This document shows positions 60,001 to 64,000 of a stretch of 64,000 nt of DNA, one piece after another (position 1 is the first letter of the stretch; each line of letters starts with the position of its first letter). Origin of the DNA: Litoditis marina. Its lineage: Eukaryota; Nematoda; Chromadorea; Rhabditida; Rhabditidae. The notes beneath the pieces were generated by a model. The model saw nothing but the letters and a program-made list of their open reading frames with translations. It made no database searches and was not told the origin of the DNA. The position numbers and the translations under genes are program-made. The stretch lies in NCBI GenBank assembly GCA_964036275.1, contig OZ038438.1:16227720-16291719 (forward strand). Reading direction: 5' to 3'.

Positions 60001-63000
60001 TTCTCACCAACTTTTCTCTCTCAACAAAAACAAAGTCTAGTTCTGATTAGAAATCGTGGCCATACTACTCATGCTGGGTCGTGACCAGAAAATAGCAATG
60101 AAATGATGGGGCCTCCAAGTTTACCTGTACGAATTCCTTGGGTGAACTGCTCCTTTCTGGGGTAGTCGTGGAAGAAAGACAGGTTGTGGAATCGGCTTCC
60201 ACTGACGATGTACCTTCTTTCACTGTTTTTCTCGGAACTCGCCCATACCGAACTGCTGAAAGAGCCATATAAGAAGAATCACGAGCACCCTTTAGTATAC
60301 TATTCTCCAATACCCAAGTCAGCCCTAGTTTTTACTATTCGCACAGGTTCAAAATACTCGTAACCTAGTAAGGGAAAGTTTTATTTCAGTTGGCCATGTA
60401 AACATAAACACGTCACAAAACTACATACTAACCAAGCTTCATTACGAATCCAAGTTTTTTCGCATGCCGTGTTCTAGTTTTCTCATAACTCATCAACTTC
60501 CACGATACAATCTGGTTCGGTTTCTGCTTTACCGGTGAATTCATTTTACCATTGTAAATGTATTAGTCTGCTAGTTCACCCCTTCTGGTTGTAACAACAA
60601 GTTTGTTTGCTCTGAGAGTAAAATCGGGTTGCTCAACGTCTAGTGTGTTTTTGATTCATTTTGAAGTCGAATAGCTCATATGAATACGATGTACTTTTGT
60701 TTTTACTAATAGAACAGCTCCCAAAATTCATGGAAAAACTCACAGTCCCGCGACATGCCTACTTCCAAACATTTCTTGAACCGGCAGTGTTGACATCTGT
60801 TCCTACTGTGCCGCGCCACCGGACAGGCCCCGTCTCTCAGACAACGATATTCGAGTCGGCGTTGGATGGAGCGACGGAAAAATCCCTGAATAGGTAGTGG
60901 TTTGCTGAATAAAATGAAACTATTCCTCTTTTCCAGTAATCTTACAGATAGCCTATATGTTCGAGCCTTTTCTGCATATTCGTTTGTTGAGTAGGCAACA
61001 GATTGAGGATCGGTCGGCGAAGAATGGGATCGAGTCAAAACAAGACTCTATGAGTAAAACGTTCTCAGTTCTAACTGTTGTTTATCAGCCTGCGTCTCCT
61101 CAAAACATGTTATGCTATTTTCATGAGTAAAACTTGTCACGACAGCGACATTGTCGTTGCCGTCTCAATTTCGACTCAGTCGGCGGAAGCCGAGTCAGTG
61201 ATTTCTTAGAGCTGCCAGCCGTGTGCTCAAGCAGTCTACCGTAATCTGTCGTGAACGCACCCATGGAGGCAGCGGAAAAAAGTTATCATTGACCAATGAT
61301 CATTTATAGATTCTGCAGCAAAAATTCTATTATTTCTCATCATAGAAATATAAAACAAGTTTTCCCTCACAATACAACTTGAGTAACTGGTACTCCTATG
61401 GTATAGAAGTATCAGCCTTTCAACTGATAGTTGTGAGTATTTCATAGAATGGTTCAACAAATGAAAGTCAACAAGAGATAGATCAGAGTCAAATGGTGTT
61501 AGTTCCCTTATCCTGTTCTCAATTTCTGCTGCTAATGGATGTGCATGAAAAAAAACAGTCAGTACTTCATGTCGCAAATGCCTATGGAACTGAAAATAGA
61601 CACGGTGTGTTTCCCTGCGTTTTGAATGTTTCCCCGTAGTGAGCTTTTCTATTCTTTGCCCGTTTACCAGTTCTGTCTAATCTTTTCTGCTCAGTATGCG
61701 TTGGGCTGAGCCGTCGGCTCTGTATGTGGATTGCGCAATATAGGCATCGTGGACAGGAAGGAAATAGCAGTGTAAATAGGGAGAGTGCAGCTAGTTGCAT
61801 ACCTACAGCATACTATTAATTACTCAAGAGCCTTCTATACCTGAATTATATCGATTGGAATGTGCCTTGAAAATCGAGTAGATGAGTGAAAACGAAATGT
61901 CTTAGATTGAACATGAACATCATTGAAACATGACCGAACAGTGACAACCCCTTCCTTAAAGCAATTAAAGTCTACACATTACTGTTGTCGGAAGATGAAG
62001 TATGCGGTGTCTCATTATCATATGCAAAACTCTTCGAGTTGAAAATGAGGATGACATAAAGTTTGAGTTCAATAACTAATCAGTGAAGGAACGTGAGATT
62101 AATGCCAGCCGTGTCAAGCTAAGATTATACTTACTTTGCATCCCTCACAGGAGGTTACGCCGTAATGGTATCCACTCGCTTTGTCGCCGCATACTTTGCA
62201 GATCTGAGCGGCTTTTGGAGTAATAGGAATCATAAGACCACTTGCACTTTGCGGAGATGCAGAAGAAGATTCTGTAAAACTTTATTCTGAAGTGAAAAGG
62301 CGTTTGACGATAACTAGGTTTGATCTCCACTAGTAAACTGGGGAGGTACCTATGCATATTTTTCAGATCGTCTTGAATCGGACTGGTTTAAAACATCAGA
62401 GCGAGTTATCAAAAGTTATCTAATATGTTTACGACGTAAAAAAATTTTCATTCGCACTCCGAATACACCGTTTTTCTACATTCGTTGTTTCAAGCAACTT
62501 TCCAACAACTTCTATTTTCTCCTGCCATCGTATTTCGATCGATTTCTGGGAGATATGGTCGTCTGCGGAGTTGCGCAACTGGCTGCGTCGTAAGCACAAC
62601 AAATGCGCGCCTATAGCTCATCTTTGTGTTTTTGAGAGAGTTTTACAATCGCACAACACATCATCAGAACAAGCTAACAAATAGTCATTTTAAACTTGTT
62701 TTTTTTTCATCGAAAACCGCAATTACGTAATTGCAAACTCTCTTACCGGATCTGTTCTGTGAGGTGTCAATAACTTCGCCTGGTTGACCGTAGGTTGGCG
62801 CGTATATTCTGGCCGACGTGGTGAAGTACATGGCTGGATCATAGTGGAGACCCTCCGAGGGCAAAAGATGGTAGGCAGCCTGGAATAGAAATGTATCTTC
62901 CTTCGGTGGTGTACATTATGTTCGACTTCGTGCAAATGACGCCTATTTCACTGGTCATCTCCTACTATTTACTCGAGCTAAGTTTAGTTCCACTTCTGGA

Positions 63001-63309
63001 AACACATGTTTGCCAGTCTCTCAGCCTACTGTTGAGTTTTCCCTTAATACTTCAGTCTACAAACTGACTACAAAAGTTGTGAGTTGTGCTAACCTGCATG
63101 TTGTGATAATGTGGTGCAGGCCATGCGGCCTGAGGACTGTTGTGGTGATTCAGATTCAGCAACGACGGTGGACTCTCCATTTTCGGAGTAATGTAGTCGG
63201 TCGTCTCGGGTATCGGAATGTAGTCGTAGATCGTGGGCGAAACCTGTGAAGACGTGGGCGAGGGAGGGGTGAAGGCGTCGAAATTCATGGCGAAGCTGAA
63301 ACCGAACAT
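57022..63309 (-). CDS. E78/SEX-1-like nuclear receptor (NR1 group)
   Basis: Ligand-regulated or orphan transcription factor. Exons in reading order: 63094-63309, 62747-62879, 62135-62271, 60744-60885, 60125-60255, 59818-59907, 59072-59230, 58459-58675, 57782-57934, 57022-57077; phases agree, 477 residues. Start [13 protein letters not shown]; residues 1-135 are Pro/Ser/Tyr-rich. The DNA-binding domain (about 141-208) has [20 protein letters not shown] with P-box EGCKG, then [20 protein letters not shown] and [14 protein letters not shown], followed by VRYGRVPRK. From memory this is closest to insect E78 and its nematode relative SEX-1. The ligand domain (about 284-470) has [13 protein letters not shown], the signature [24 protein letters not shown] and LLREIC. 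The C-terminus ([16 protein letters not shown]) has no AF-2 helix. The ATG at 63309 is the first in frame; MNFDAF at 63288 is an alternative. Confidence 0.88.
60886..62134 (-). other. Intron splitting the two zinc fingers of the nuclear receptor
   Basis: A 1.25 kb intron placed right after the P-box Lys codon, between the first and second zinc finger. That junction position is common in nuclear receptor genes. Short frames inside have no recognised similarity. Confidence 0.6.
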
Positions 63310-64000
63310 GGTTTCAATAGTCCGGATGATGTGGTAATATGACAGCGTTTCCTAGTGCAACGCTGGTTTGTAGCACTGACCTAGCTAGGGCAAAAGGTCA
63401 TTAACAACATCTATAGAGAAAGCATTTTGTACTCAATCTCAACGTTATTCACAATTTCTAGTATGGCTAATTAGGTGAAGAGAAGAAACACGAATAGCAC
63501 ACAATCGGAATCGGGGGTTTGAAGAGCATAACATTGTTGAAGAGCTTACTATGAATATTGTTATTATTTAAAAAGTTTTCTGTTCAGAGCACTGCACAGT
63601 GTATTGGGAAACAGACTTGAATGGCACAATTAAATCAGCTGTGAATAGTTAGGTGAGGAGCACAATTTCTGGGAAGGGTCAGGGGGCGGGGCTACAGAAA
63701 CACCTATCAAGAAAAACAGCGGGCCCGCCAACTAGATGAGCACAGTGTACTAGTCGTAGTGATTAACAACATCTAATTAGATGTTTTTAGTAATAAGGCA
63801 CGATGTGAATTTGGAACTACAGCGAATTTTCTAGTGTATGTTTGCTACTAACAACTTTTTGTGTCGTCGTATTCGGTGTATTCTCTAATTACTTTCCCGA
63901 TTTTCGGTTATAACATAGGCGAACATTTTCTAAATTCACATGGAACTAGGGAAAAGGCTGAGCAGAGTGAAAATTATACAGTATGACGAGTGGTGCTACA
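63310..64000. other. Upstream region of the nuclear receptor gene
   Basis: About 700 bases with no supported gene. Probably promoter or 5' UTR of the receptor. A GC-rich patch GGGTCAGGGGGCGGGGC at 63676-63692 resembles an Sp1-type GC box next to an AGGGTCA-like receptor half-site. Confidence 0.35.

Overview
The window is animal (metazoan) nuclear DNA. Six spliced protein genes can be followed exon by exon, and all use GT-AG introns of about 50 bp to 3 kb, plus two GC-AG introns. Most acceptors are a T-run followed by CAG (often ttttcag), and the gene set is TIA/TIAR, CAP/SCP, KChIP-type calcium sensor, MYRF, alpha-arrestin, nucleobindin and an E78-like nuclear receptor. This fits an ecdysozoan. 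The T-rich acceptors look nematode-like, but no species can be named from the sequence alone. All gene models below come from reading exons, checking that the reading phase is kept across every junction, and recalling family motifs; no database search was run.

Layout: (1) 0.85-4.2 kb, plus strand: TIA-1/TIAR RNA-binding protein with complete RRM2 and RRM3 and no recognisable RRM1. (2) 6.66-10.12 kb, plus: secreted CAP-domain protein with a long basic N-terminal extension. (3) 12.97-14.86 kb, plus: KChIP/neuronal calcium sensor-like EF-hand protein. (4) 15.76-30.50 kb, minus: a complete MYRF (myelin regulatory factor) gene of about 22 exons, with Ndt80-like DNA-binding domain, self-cleaving intramolecular chaperone domain, transmembrane segment and C-terminal domain. 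(5) Inside one 3.2 kb MYRF intron, on the opposite strand at 19.25-21.92 kb, a complete gene for a tandem (double) arrestin-fold protein. (6) 31-48 kb: a gene-poor, repeat-rich interval holding a 1.56 kb foldback element, a pair of tRNA-derived SINE-like sequences and a roughly 6 kb large inverted repeat. (7) 48.37-56.19 kb, plus: nucleobindin, whose introns hold at least four mobile or tandem repeats, two of them sister MITEs with intact 8-bp target duplications. (8) 57.02-63.31 kb, minus: an E78/SEX-1-like nuclear receptor.

The genes do not form a pathway or operon; they are an ordinary neighbourhood of calcium, signalling and transcription genes. The most notable items are the nested antisense double arrestin, the missing RRM1 of the TIA protein, the alternative acceptor in the CAP gene that would give a CAP-less peptide, a tandem array carrying TGACGTCA sites in a nucleobindin intron, and several well-bounded non-autonomous transposons.
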